The translations under genes were made by a program, and so were the position numbers. A DNA stretch of 64,000 nt from Flavobacterium palustre (GTDB lineage: Bacteria; Bacteroidota; Bacteroidia; Flavobacteriales; Flavobacteriaceae). Below are positions 10,619 to 19,019 of this stretch, piece after piece. The notes under the pieces were generated by a model. That model was not told the DNA's origin, ran no database searches, and worked only from the letters and a program-made list of their open reading frames with translations. Every line of letters starts with the position of its first letter. The stretch's first letter is position 1. The stretch lies in assembly GCF_014639535.1 (NCBI RefSeq), contig NZ_BMGA01000005.1, forward strand, positions 197,455 to 261,454. Reading direction: 5' to 3'.

Positions 10619-11527
10619 TTAAACTTCAGAATCGTCATTACCTCTAGGATGCGCCACAGCATAAACTTTTTTCAACTCTAACAAACTATTATGAGTATAT
10701 ACCTGCGTAGAAGCCAAACTAGAATGCCCTAACAATTCTTTCACAGAATTCAAATCAGCCCCGTTATTCAATAAATGTGTCGCAAACGTATGCCTTAACA
10801 TATGCGGACTCTTTTTTACCTTTTCCGAGACTTTACTAAAGTATGAATTTATTAATCGATACACAAACGATTCACTTAATTTTAACCCTTTTTTTGTTAG
10901 AAAAAAATAGTCAGTATCCTTAATCAATTCCAAACCACTCCTTTCCTTAAGATACAATCGCATTTGTTTTAACACCACAGCCAGCACCGGAATTATCCGC
11001 TCTTTATTTCTTTTACCCAAAACCTTGATTGTCGAATTAGAAAAATCAACCGCATCCAGCCGCAAATGAATCAATTCCGATCTTCTTATACCCGTAGAAT
11101 ACAACAACTCCACCAACAACCTATCCCTAACACTTTCAAACCCTTCTTCCGACTCTATGCTTTCTAAAACCCCTAACAACTCTTTCTCAGAAAAAGGAAT
11201 CTGAATCTTCTTAGACACCTTCAATGATTTGTGTTTCAACAAAGGACTAACCTCTATTTGTTTTATTTTTAAAAGAAATTTATAAAACGCTTTCAAAGAA
11301 GCTATTTTTCTATTCACAGAAATAGCCGATAAACCATCTTCTACCAAAAACACTATCCATGACCGAATTTGAGCATATTCAACACAATCCACATTTTCCT
11401 GTTCAAAATTAACCATATTATAATTCTGAAAATCAAACACATCTTTCACATAAGCACACGCGGTATGAGGAGAATAATTTTTCTCTTTTTGAAGATAATC
11501 CGCAAACGCCTCTAAATTTGTAGCCAT
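10619..11527 (-). CDS. Tyrosine recombinase, XerC/XerD-like
   Basis: 302-residue site-specific recombinase of the XerC/D type, which resolves chromosome dimers at dif in the family. The N-terminal SAM-like domain (residues 1-90) is followed by the catalytic domain with Arg148 (STGIRRSEL), Lys172, His242-x2-Arg245 (HMLRHTFATH), His268 (LLGHSS) and the nucleophile Tyr277 (TQVYTH), all in place. It sits between rpsU and hpf rather than beside mobile DNA, so a housekeeping Xer protein is more likely than a phage integrase. XerC or XerD cannot be decided from sequence alone. Confidence 0.88.
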   Translation of the reverse strand: MATNLEAFADYLQKEKNYSPHTACAYVKDVFDFQNYNMVNFEQENVDCVEYAQIRSWIVFLVEDGLSAISVNRKIASLKAFYKFLLKIKQIEVSPLLKHKSLKVSKKIQIPFSEKELLGVLESIESEEGFESVRDRLLVELLYSTGIRRSELIHLRLDAVDFSNSTIKVLGKRNKERIIPVLAVVLKQMRLYLKERSGLELIKDTDYFFLTKKGLKLSESFVYRLINSYFSKVSEKVKKSPHMLRHTFATHLLNNGADLNSVKELLGHSSLASTQVYTHNSLLELKKVYAVAHPRGNDDSEV

Positions 11528-11599
11528 AAAAAAACCGTTAGCATCAAATTTATAAAAAATCTGACCACTAACGGTATTATTTTGTTTTCAAAAAACTTA

Positions 11600-11794
11600 T
11601 TAACTCTCTAAGCTATCTTTCAAACCTTGAATGTAAGCCGCTTTTTGGAATTTCATTCTGTTTTTAACAGACGGTTTAACAAAAGCAGTACGTGCTCTTA
11701 ATTGACGAACTGTTCCAGTTTTATCAAATTTTCTTTTATAGCGCTTTAATGCTCTATCGATATTTTCTCCGTCTTTAATTGGTATAATTAACAT
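11600..11794 (-). CDS. rpsU: 30S ribosomal protein S21 (bS21)
   Basis: 64-residue S21, a small basic protein next to the 3' end of 16S rRNA. The sequence MLIIPIKDGENIDRALKRYKRKFDKT in parts and the basic C-terminal half are typical. Its mRNA carries a strong Shine-Dalgarno sequence, unlike neighbouring genes. In Bacteroidetes S21 helps hide the anti-Shine-Dalgarno sequence, so this leader probably serves as an autoregulatory switch. Confidence 0.97.
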   Translation of the reverse strand: MLIIPIKDGENIDRALKRYKRKFDKTGTVRQLRARTAFVKPSVKNRMKFQKAAYIQGLKDSLES

Positions 11795-11802
11795 AATTTT
11801 GA

Positions 11803-11810
11803 CACCTCCT
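11803..11810 (-). promoter_or_regulatory. Strong Shine-Dalgarno of rpsU
   Basis: Minus-strand AGGAGGTG, 8 bases before the rpsU ATG, is complementary to the 16S rRNA 3' end over its whole length. I see no comparable site in front of other genes in the window. Established work on Flavobacterium johnsoniae ribosomes describes the same feature on rpsU. Confidence 0.9.
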
Positions 11811-11823
11811 CTCGTTAAGGCTG

Positions 11824-11853
11824 CAAAAGTAAAAATTAATTATTAATTACAAC
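11824..11853 (-). promoter_or_regulatory. rpsU promoter
   Basis: Minus-strand GTTG (11853-11850), 18-base spacer and TACTTTTG (11831-11824) match the Bacteroidetes -33/-7 pattern. The predicted start point near 11817 leaves a leader of about 23 bases holding only the Shine-Dalgarno region. Confidence 0.75.
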
Positions 11854-11875
11854 CAGGAATTCCAAATTATTTCAA

Positions 11876-11975
11876 AAAAGAATAAAGAATATAGAAAAAA
11901 GAGAATAGATTGAATCGAAAGAGCAAGTTTTAATCTCTCACTTCCTGGCTCTTTATTCTATATTCTTTATTCTTT
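11876..11975. repeat. Inverted repeat downstream of acyl-CoA dehydrogenase
   Basis: AAGAATAAAGAATATAGAAAAAAG near 11878-11901 pairs with CTTTATTCTATATTCTTTATTCTT near 11950-11973. This is another copy of the dispersed class of AT-rich, word-like intergenic inverted repeats. It fills most of the gap between the acyl-CoA dehydrogenase stop and the rpsU promoter, and could also act as a weak terminator. Confidence 0.7.
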
Positions 11976-11982
11976 TTTCTTC

Positions 11983-13128
11983 TTAATCTTTCAACAAATT
12001 TCTTGAAATCACTACTTTTTGAATCTCGGTAGTTCCTTCCCCTATAGTACATAGCTTGGCATCTCTGTAAAACTTCTCAACAGGATAATCCTTTGTATAA
12101 CCATAACCTCCATGAATTTGCACCGCTTCATTCGCTACTTTCACACACATCTCAGAGGCATACATCTTAGCCATAGCTCCTGCTGTTGTTACCGGTCGAT
12201 GCTGTTGTTTTAAGAAAGCCGCTTTATGCAATAACAACTCCGAAGCTTCAATTTCGGTTGCCATATCAACTAATTTAAAAGAAATCCCTTGAAATTCGGA
12301 AATAGCTTTCCCAAACTGCTGTCTTTCTTTCGAATATTTCAAAGCCGCTTCATAAGCACCTTTTGCAATTCCTAATGACAATGCTCCAATAGAAATTCTT
12401 CCTCCATCGAGAATTTTCATCGCCTGAACAAACCCCTGCCCCACTTCTCCTAATCTATTCGCATCCGGAATTCGGCAATTATCAAAAATCAATTCGGCTG
12501 TTTCACTGGCACGCATTCCTAACTTATTCTCTTTCTTACCGGAGTAAAAGCCAGGCATTCCTTTTTCGAATACAAAAGCTGTCATTCCTTTTGAATCTCC
12601 TTTCTTTCCGGTTCTAACCACCACCACGGCTATATCACCAGAAATTGCGTGGGTAATAAAATTTTTAGCACCGTTAACAATCCAATAGTCTCCATCTTTT
12701 ATAGCTGTAGTATTCATCCCTCCGGCATCCGAACCTGTATTATGTTCCGTTAAACCCCAGGCACCAATATGCTCTCCTGATGCTAATTTAGGAATCCATT
12801 TCTTTTTCTGTTCTTCGTTTCCAAAAGTCAGAATATGATTTGTACATAAAGAATTATGTGCCGCTACCGACAATCCAATAGATGGATCTACCTTAGAAAT
12901 CTCTTCAACTATAGTAATATATTCGTGATAACCCAAACCGGAACCGCCTAATTCTTCAGGAACCAAAACCCCCATAAACCCCATTTCACCTAGCTGCTTA
13001 AACAAAGGAATCGGAAAAACCTGAGCTTCATCCCATTCCATTATATAAGGTCTGATATTTTTTTCTGCAAAATCTCTTATGGATTGCGCAATCATATTTT
13101 GTGTCTCACTGTAATCAAAATACATCAT
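11983..13128 (-). CDS. Acyl-CoA dehydrogenase
   Basis: 381-residue FAD-dependent acyl-CoA dehydrogenase that introduces the alpha-beta double bond into acyl-CoA, normally passing electrons to ETF. N-terminal helical domain, middle beta domain (LTEHNTGSDAG, WIVNGAKNFIT) and C-terminal helical domain are complete. The predicted base is Glu364 in IGEGTTEIQ. Closest in style to short-chain acyl-CoA dehydrogenases; substrate length cannot be told. Tandem ATG codons at 13128 and 13125 are equally possible starts. It lies 13 bp upstream of nothing related; the next gene on this strand is a helix-hairpin-helix protein. Confidence 0.93.
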   Translation of the reverse strand: MMYFDYSETQNMIAQSIRDFAEKNIRPYIMEWDEAQVFPIPLFKQLGEMGFMGVLVPEELGGSGLGYHEYITIVEEISKVDPSIGLSVAAHNSLCTNHILTFGNEEQKKKWIPKLASGEHIGAWGLTEHNTGSDAGGMNTTAIKDGDYWIVNGAKNFITHAISGDIAVVVVRTGKKGDSKGMTAFVFEKGMPGFYSGKKENKLGMRASETAELIFDNCRIPDANRLGEVGQGFVQAMKILDGGRISIGALSLGIAKGAYEAALKYSKERQQFGKAISEFQGISFKLVDMATEIEASELLLHKAAFLKQQHRPVTTAGAMAKMYASEMCVKVANEAVQIHGGYGYTKDYPVEKFYRDAKLCTIGEGTTEIQKVVISRNLLKD

Positions 13129-13141
13129 TATGGCTTTTTTT

Positions 13142-14032
13142 TTAAAAGTCCAAATATAAGGCTATAATAGTTGCATTCTCAATAGACATTCCTTTAATTT
13201 TTGTTAAATCGCTTGCATTTTTAATATCTCCATTCATACTCCTGTAAATTACAATCTCTCTGGCAAGCTTGTATTTAAAATATGGAAACTGAGCTAACTC
13301 ATTGACAGAAGCATTATTTATATCTATTTTTTTAATATCCGAAAGCGCTCCAACCTTAAAACCAGCTTTCAAACGCTCAACAACTTCGGGAGATAATCCC
13401 CAAACATCTTTCATTTGTTCCATCGAAACAAATCCGCCCAAACTTTCTTTAAAGTTTAAAATCCGCATTGAAATTGCTTCTCCAACCCCATAAATCTTCA
13501 TCAAATCGTCCTGAGTTGCCTGATTGATATCTTTAACAACTACTTTTTCTTTTTTCGAAAAATAGTCTGGCTTTGTATTCGAAGAAGCAACAAATTTGGG
13601 AGTTTGTTTATTGTTAACCCAATCCGGAAATTTAAAATAAGGCGAAATTACTTTTAATAAAGAATCGGAAACTCCGGTTACCGCCTGAAATTCCTTTTCC
13701 GAATTCACATATTTATTTCCTTCCCTAAAAGCATGTAATCGGTCTATTTCAGCTACCGACATTCCTAATTTATAGCCCTTATAGTCGGTAATGAAATTAG
13801 GATTAAAAGGATACATTTTAGGAACTCGATTTTTCAGATTCAGTTCCATCGAATCAATTTGTGTTTCAAGTGCGAGCCATCGCTGTTTTTCCGGATTTTC
13901 TTTGGAAACCGGACTAAAATCAACAGCGCAATAAAGCAGTTGCAGCACAATAATTACAAAAAACAACAAAAGAATTCCCTTTTGTTGATCTTTTGAGAAA
14001 TTAAAATAATTCCTGATTGTTTTAAAATTCAT
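13142..14032 (-). CDS. Membrane-anchored helix-hairpin-helix protein (ComEA-like)
   Basis: 296-residue protein with one N-terminal membrane segment (about residues 18-38) and an exported part holding repeated helix-hairpin-helix motifs: DINQATQDDLMKIYGVGEAIS and DINNASVNELAQFPYFKYKLA, followed by LTKIKGMSIENA. Such motifs bind DNA non-specifically, and ComEA-type proteins take up DNA at the cell surface. Whether this one does so is an inference; many Bacteroidetes carry this family without known competence. The gene ends 13 bp before the acyl-CoA dehydrogenase start. Confidence 0.8.
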   Translation of the reverse strand: MNFKTIRNYFNFSKDQQKGILLLFFVIIVLQLLYCAVDFSPVSKENPEKQRWLALETQIDSMELNLKNRVPKMYPFNPNFITDYKGYKLGMSVAEIDRLHAFREGNKYVNSEKEFQAVTGVSDSLLKVISPYFKFPDWVNNKQTPKFVASSNTKPDYFSKKEKVVVKDINQATQDDLMKIYGVGEAISMRILNFKESLGGFVSMEQMKDVWGLSPEVVERLKAGFKVGALSDIKKIDINNASVNELAQFPYFKYKLAREIVIYRSMNGDIKNASDLTKIKGMSIENATIIALYLDF

Positions 14033-14158
14033 TGGTAGCTCCTAAATGTGTTTTTTTCAATTAAATATATAAAATAATTACACAGAACTAACAAATTATA
14101 AAGAAAACCCATTCTAAAAATGATTTTAACAATAATACCACAACCTAAAACCAAAGTC

Positions 14159-14189
14159 ATTGTTTTTTTCATAAAAAACAATACATTTG
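14159..14189 (+). promoter_or_regulatory. Promoter of amino-acid permease
   Basis: ATTG (14159-14162), a 19-base spacer and TACATTTG (14182-14189) give an almost perfect Bacteroidetes promoter. The start point would be near 14196, about 23 bases before the ATG at 14219. Confidence 0.75.
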
Positions 14190-14218
14190 ACACTTAACAA
14201 CAACAAACCATAAAAACC

Positions 14219-15700
14219 ATGTCTATTTGGAACAAGAAACCATTAATTAAACTTTTAGCAGAAGCAGAAGATTCCGAAAAAGGATTGAAAAGAACCCTTA
14301 CAGCCTGGTCTTTAATTGCCTTAGGAATTGGAGCAATTATTGGCGCCGGATTATTTGTGAGAACCGCTACAGCAGCTGCACAAAGCGCTGGACCATCTGT
14401 AACTTTAGCCTTCGTTGTAGCAGCTATCGGCTGCGCTTTGGCAGGTCTTTGCTATGCCGAATTATCTTCTTCAATACCTATTTCAGGAAGCGCCTACACC
14501 TATACCTATGCGACTATGGGTGAATTTCTGGCTTGGATAATTGGTTGGGATTTAATTTTAGAGTATGCTGTAGGAGGAGCCACAGTAGGAATTGCCTGGA
14601 GTGAATACCTTAATGATTTACTGGTAAATATTTTACATACCAACCCAATTCCATTTGAATACTCACACTCTCCTTTTCAAACTTCTCCGGAAGGTGTCCA
14701 TGGTATTATCAATTTACCTGCTTTATTTATTGTTACTATTATTAGTTTATTACTAATTAAAGGAATACAAGAATCCGCTTTTGTCAACGGTTTAATTGTT
14801 ATTCTAAAAACAACCATTGTAATCCTAATTATCTATATTGGGTGGAAATTCATTAATCCTGTTAACCATACTCCATACATACCACAAAGTTCTGTTTTTA
14901 CTGATGAACATGGAATTGATCATTCTTTTGGAGGAATAATGGGAATTCTGGGTGCGGCCGGAACAGTTTTCTTTGCCTTCATTGGATTTGATGCAGTAAG
15001 TACCGCAGCACAGGAAACAAAAAACCCTAAAAAAGCAATGCCTATTGGAATTTTAGGTTCATTAGCCATCTGTACAGTACTCTACATTCTTTTTGCACAT
15101 GTCCTTACAGGCGTTGCTACAGTAGAAGATTTTAGAACAGGAGGAAAAGAAGCTTCTGTAGCATTTGCCATCAACAAATACATGATTGGTTACGAATGGC
15201 TTGGAGAATTTGTTACTATTGCAATTTTAGCAGGTTTTTCTTCAGTAATTCTCGTATTACTTTTAGGTCAATCAAGAGTATTTTACGCTATGGGAAGAGA
15301 TGGATTATTGCCAAAAATGTTTAGCGACGTACATCCAAAATTCAAAACTCCATACAAAGCTAATCTTGCAATCCTTGTAATTGTTGGTGGATTTGCAGCA
15401 TTTATCCCCGGAGACATCGTAGGAGATATGACCAGTATAGGAACCTTATTTGCATTTGTTTTGGTTTGCATTTCTGTAATTATTTTAAGAAAAAAAGAAC
15501 CAAACATGGTTCGCGAATTCAAAACCCCATTTGTACCCTTTATACCAATACTGGGCGCTCTTGTTTGTCTGGCAATGATGTACGGATTAGGATGGATAAA
15601 CTGGTTACGTTTATTAATATGGATGGGATTAGGAATCGTTGTTTATTTCTCATTTAGCCGAAAAAATAGCGTTTTAAACAATCCTCAGGAAACAAAATAA
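14219..15700 (+). CDS. APC-family amino-acid permease (CAT type)
   Basis: 493-residue secondary transporter with about 12-14 membrane segments. The first helix holds the substrate/ion site motif GIGAIIGAGLFV (residues ~36-47) and the following helices carry SISGSAYTYTY-like PISGSAYTY and FFAFIGFDAVST, typical of cationic amino-acid transporters. Substrate is unknown; cationic or broad-range amino acids are most likely. It has its own promoter and ends in a strong bidirectional terminator, so it is a single-gene unit. Confidence 0.9.
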   Translation: MSIWNKKPLIKLLAEAEDSEKGLKRTLTAWSLIALGIGAIIGAGLFVRTATAAAQSAGPSVTLAFVVAAIGCALAGLCYAELSSSIPISGSAYTYTYATMGEFLAWIIGWDLILEYAVGGATVGIAWSEYLNDLLVNILHTNPIPFEYSHSPFQTSPEGVHGIINLPALFIVTIISLLLIKGIQESAFVNGLIVILKTTIVILIIYIGWKFINPVNHTPYIPQSSVFTDEHGIDHSFGGIMGILGAAGTVFFAFIGFDAVSTAAQETKNPKKAMPIGILGSLAICTVLYILFAHVLTGVATVEDFRTGGKEASVAFAINKYMIGYEWLGEFVTIAILAGFSSVILVLLLGQSRVFYAMGRDGLLPKMFSDVHPKFKTPYKANLAILVIVGGFAAFIPGDIVGDMTSIGTLFAFVLVCISVIILRKKEPNMVREFKTPFVPFIPILGALVCLAMMYGLGWINWLRLLIWMGLGIVVYFSFSRKNSVLNNPQETK

Positions 15701-15714
15701 TCTGCATCCCACAT

Positions 15715-15761
15715 AAAAAAAGCCCTCTGAAACTAAAAAATTATCAGAGGGCTTTTTTTTA
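15715..15761. terminator. Bidirectional terminator
   Basis: GCCCTCTGA (15722-15730) pairs perfectly with TCAGAGGGC (15744-15752), flanked by an A run on the left and eight T on the right. It ends the permease gene on the plus strand and the PspC-like gene on the minus strand. Confidence 0.92.
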
Positions 15762-15986
15762 TAAATCAAAAACGGATGTTCGTTTGGCTCTAATTAAATC
15801 TTTCAGTCGAATCCAAAAAGCAAGTGTTAAATACACTCCAAAACCTAAGCCTACCGTTACAAAAGAAATATAAATAAAAAACAGACGCACGCTTGTAACC
15901 CGCATTCCCAGTTTATCGGCAAGACGCGAAGAAACATGAAATCCGTATTTTTCGAAGAAAAATTTAAGTTTGATTATAGCTGACAT
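15759..15986 (-). CDS. PspC-domain small membrane protein
   Basis: 75-residue protein. The middle segment SRLADKLGMRVTSVRLFFIYISFVT in parts resembles the PspC domain, in which a short basic leader precedes a membrane helix (about residues 33-60). PspC proteins take part in envelope-stress signalling in other bacteria; the role here is unknown. It stands alone, converging on the permease gene with a shared terminator. Confidence 0.7.
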   Translation of the reverse strand: MSAIIKLKFFFEKYGFHVSSRLADKLGMRVTSVRLFFIYISFVTVGLGFGVYLTLAFWIRLKDLIRAKRTSVFDL

Positions 15987-16361
15987 TTTATCTTTTTGAT
16001 ATTGGGTAAAATTACAAAATTAAAGTTTCAACTTCACATTAATAATCTTGCTTTCAATTTAAAAAGGAAGAAAATAATCGATTATTAATTCAACTAACTT
16101 TATTAAATATAATCAAATGAGTCTAACAAAAATTATTTTCTATTCATTTGACATCATTAAAATCCGCTTTTCAGCGGATTTTTCTTGTCTTATCAAAAAT
16201 GAGCTTATAATTCTTACTGAATTCAAATCAGAATCCATAAATAGCAGATAAAACCCAATCATATTCACTGAAAATCAATAGATTATTAATATATTTACTA
16301 CAGCCATTCACAATACCTGACTCAGTGTGTTTTTCTTAAAAAAAAATAATTTATTTTTTAG
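15987..16361 (+). other. Intergenic region with an orphan hairpin
   Basis: 375 bp without a convincing gene. A small open frame from 16117 (about 44 codons) runs through a terminator-like hairpin and is not credible. The hairpin AATCCGC-TTTTCA-GCGGATT followed by TTTC (16161-16184) has no gene upstream on the plus strand, so it may end an unannotated small RNA. The rest is plain AT-rich sequence leading to the mla operon. Confidence 0.5.
16160..16185 (+). terminator. Orphan terminator-like hairpin
   Basis: AAATCCGC and GCGGATTT form an 8-bp stem with a 6-base loop, followed by TTC. On the other strand it is followed by TAATG. No gene needs it, hence a possible small-RNA end. Confidence 0.5.
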
Positions 16362-17144
16362 ATGAAAACTATTTTAAAAATAATCGAATTATTCAAGTCA
16401 TTCTTACTTGATATTGGAGAACTTTCCCTATTTGCCGGTCGTTTTTTTAAAGAAGTTTTTAAAAGCCCCTCAGAATACAGAGAATTCATCCGACAATGTT
16501 TTTATATGGGAAACCGTTCTTTGCTTTTGGTTACCATTACAGGATTCATCATTGGCTTGGTTTTTACATTACAATCTAGACCTACCTTACAAGAATTTGG
16601 CGCTGTTTCCTGGATGCCATCTATGGTTAGCATTTCTATCATTCGGGAAATTGGCCCCATCATTACTGCCTTGATTTGTGCAGGACGAATAGGTTCCGGA
16701 ATTGGTGCCGAACTGGGTTCCATGCGAGTGACAGAACAAATTGATGCTATGGAAGTTTCGGGAACGAATCCATTTAAATACCTGGTAGTTACCCGAATTC
16801 TAGCTACTACCTTCATGCTCCCTATTCTGGTTTTTTTTGGTGATGCCATTGCTCTTTATGGCTCTTATCTCGTGGAAAACATCAAAGGAAATGTATCTTT
16901 TCTGTTGTATTTTAATAAAGTCTTTGAAGCATTGGAATTTAGCGATTTAATTCCCGCCACAATCAAAACACTCTTTTTTGGATTTGCTATAGGATTAGTG
17001 GGCTGTTTTAAAGGTTATAACTGTAAAAAAGGCACTGCAGGTGTTGGGCTTGCAGCTAATTCTGCCGTGGTATTCACCTCCATGTTGCTGTTTATAATTG
17101 ATTTTATCGCAGTATTTGTTACTAATATTTTTTACGATTTATAA
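16362..17144 (+). CDS. mlaE: ABC lipid transporter permease (MlaE family)
   Basis: 260-residue permease of the MlaE/YrbE family, which moves phospholipids between inner membrane and MCE proteins to keep the outer membrane asymmetric. Family blocks are visible: GFIIGLVFTLQS, IIREIGPIITALICAGRIGSGIGAELGSM in parts and MEVSGTNPFKYLVVTR, with about 5-6 membrane segments. It starts an operon with the ATPase 11 bp and the MCE protein about 760 bp downstream. Confidence 0.92.
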   Translation: MKTILKIIELFKSFLLDIGELSLFAGRFFKEVFKSPSEYREFIRQCFYMGNRSLLLVTITGFIIGLVFTLQSRPTLQEFGAVSWMPSMVSISIIREIGPIITALICAGRIGSGIGAELGSMRVTEQIDAMEVSGTNPFKYLVVTRILATTFMLPILVFFGDAIALYGSYLVENIKGNVSFLLYFNKVFEALEFSDLIPATIKTLFFGFAIGLVGCFKGYNCKKGTAGVGLAANSAVVFTSMLLFIIDFIAVFVTNIFYDL

Positions 17145-17155
17145 AACAACTTAGA

Positions 17156-17899
17156 ATGATGAACCTTCCAAAAACTGTCATACAAATTAAAGACTTAAAA
17201 AAAAGTTATGGCGACAATCATGTTTTGAATGGTTTCGATATGCATTTGGTTGAAGGTGAGAATTTAGTCATTATGGGTAAATCAGGTTCCGGAAAATCGG
17301 TGATGATAAAATGCCTGATTGGACTAGAAAAGCCGGACAGTGGCGTCATTATGGTGATGGAAAAAGACATTAGTACACTCGAACGTGAAGAATTGGATGA
17401 ACTTCGAACAGAAGTTGGATTTCTTTTTCAAGGAAGTGCCCTTTATGATTCGATGACGGTCAGGGAAAATCTTGAATTTCCATTAAGACGCCATACCAAG
17501 AAGTTTGGCATCATAAAAGACACCACCCCATTAGTCATGGAAGCCCTCGAAAACGTAGGCTTGACACATACGCTAAACCTAATGCCGGAAGAACTTTCAG
17601 GCGGAATGAAACGGAGGATTGCCCTTGCAAGAACATTGATTCTTCAACCCAAAATTATTCTTTATGACGAACCCACAACAGGATTAGATCCCATAACGGC
17701 AAAAGAAATTATTTTGCTGATGAAATCCATCCAGAAAAAATACAACACCTCATCTATCATAATTACTCATGACGTGGACTGTGCAAGAGCCATTTCGAAT
17801 AGGATGATTTTACTTGTTGACGGTGTCAATTATGCAGAAGGCACTTTTGAAGAATTAAATACTTCAAAAGACCCAAAAATACAAGCATTTTTTAAATAA
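17156..17899 (+). CDS. mlaF: ABC lipid transporter ATPase (MlaF family)
   Basis: 247-residue ATPase energising the MlaE permease. Walker A GKSGSGKS (residues 41-48), the signature LSGGMKRR, Walker B IILYDEP and the switch His (ITHD) are all present. The first of two tandem ATG codons is used. Seven bases separate it from the MCE gene downstream. Family assignment rests on the operon: ATPase alone could belong to other exporters. Confidence 0.92.
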   Translation: MMNLPKTVIQIKDLKKSYGDNHVLNGFDMHLVEGENLVIMGKSGSGKSVMIKCLIGLEKPDSGVIMVMEKDISTLEREELDELRTEVGFLFQGSALYDSMTVRENLEFPLRRHTKKFGIIKDTTPLVMEALENVGLTHTLNLMPEELSGGMKRRIALARTLILQPKIILYDEPTTGLDPITAKEIILLMKSIQKKYNTSSIIITHDVDCARAISNRMILLVDGVNYAEGTFEELNTSKDPKIQAFFK

Positions 17900-17906
17900 C
17901 ATAAAA

Positions 17907-18884
17907 ATGGAAAAAACAACATCACAAAAAATACGCCTTGGTTTATTTGTAATCATTGGATTATTGATTTTTATACTTGCCATTTATTTCATTGGCGACA
18001 AAGAAAAAATGTTTGGCAAAACCAATCACCTGAAAACCATATTCAACAACGTCAATGGTTTACAATTAGGTAACAGTGTTCGTTATTCTGGGATAAGTGT
18101 GGGAACAGTTCGGGGAATTGAAATGATAAACGACACCTCCATTCGTGTTGATATGATTATAGACAAAACCATTTTTCCCTACATAAAAAAAGATGCGGTG
18201 GCCACCATCAGTTCCGATGGACTGGTAGGCAACATGATTATTAGTATTATTCCCGGAAAGGGAAACGAATCATCAGTTGATCCGGGCGATGAGATTTCTT
18301 CCAGCAATCGGATTCGTACAGAAGACATGATGAACACTCTAAGTGTAACCAATGAAAATGCAGCTAAACTTACAGCCAATTTACTCAAAATTACCAATGA
18401 AATAATTGAAGGAAAAGGAACATTAGGCTTGTTACTCAATGACACTTTGATGTCCAAAGACCTGAGAGAAACCATGCGCTATTTGAAATCAACCACCAAG
18501 AAAACCTCTGAAACAGTAACAAAAATAGACAACCTTATAACTTCATTAGACAAAAGCGACAATACTATAGGAGTGATTAAAGATCCGGCTGTAGCCAATA
18601 AAATAAAAAACATGGTCACCAATTTAGATCAATCCACCATTGAATTAAACAAAGTAATTAGTCATCTTGATGCAACAATCCTGAATCTGAAAGAAGGAAA
18701 AGGCACGATAAACTACCTTTCGAACAATCCCGAATTAGTTCAAAAAATTGATTCCACTATGACAAACATCAATGATGCCAGTTTCAAGTTGAATCAAAAT
18801 ATGGAAGCCCTGAAACATAATTTCCTGTTTAGAGGATATTTCAAAAAACAAGAAAAGGAAAAAGCAAAAGCCGCTAAAAAATAG
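17907..18884 (+). CDS. mlaD: MCE/MlaD-family substrate-binding protein
   Basis: 325-residue protein with one N-terminal membrane helix (about residues 10-30) and an MCE domain (about 38-118; FNNVNGLQLGNSVRYSGISVG in parts), followed by a long helical C-terminal part with recurring GKGTL/GKGTI motifs. MCE proteins form hexameric rings that carry lipids across the periplasm. The lysine-rich end (EKEKAKAAKK) is typical of Bacteroidetes members. Last gene of the operon. Confidence 0.92.
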   Translation: MEKTTSQKIRLGLFVIIGLLIFILAIYFIGDKEKMFGKTNHLKTIFNNVNGLQLGNSVRYSGISVGTVRGIEMINDTSIRVDMIIDKTIFPYIKKDAVATISSDGLVGNMIISIIPGKGNESSVDPGDEISSSNRIRTEDMMNTLSVTNENAAKLTANLLKITNEIIEGKGTLGLLLNDTLMSKDLRETMRYLKSTTKKTSETVTKIDNLITSLDKSDNTIGVIKDPAVANKIKNMVTNLDQSTIELNKVISHLDATILNLKEGKGTINYLSNNPELVQKIDSTMTNINDASFKLNQNMEALKHNFLFRGYFKKQEKEKAKAAKK

Positions 18885-19019
18885 AGACCATTGAAAATAA
18901 TTATTTCTTTTCAATATCATAAAAAAATATACCAATCTCATTTACTGCAACAAAGCGGCAAGGAACTCAATTGCAAAACATTTTATTTTATCTGATGATA
19001 GCTATAAAAAAACAAACCT

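Noticed and set aside
10619-11527. Phage or island integrase
   Set aside because: No phage genes, attachment repeats or tRNA target adjoin it; the rpsU-hpf setting suggests a housekeeping Xer recombinase.
16117-16251. Small open frame starting MSLTKIIFY on the plus strand
   Set aside because: It runs straight through a terminator-like hairpin, has no recognisable sequence, and stays open only by AT-rich chance.
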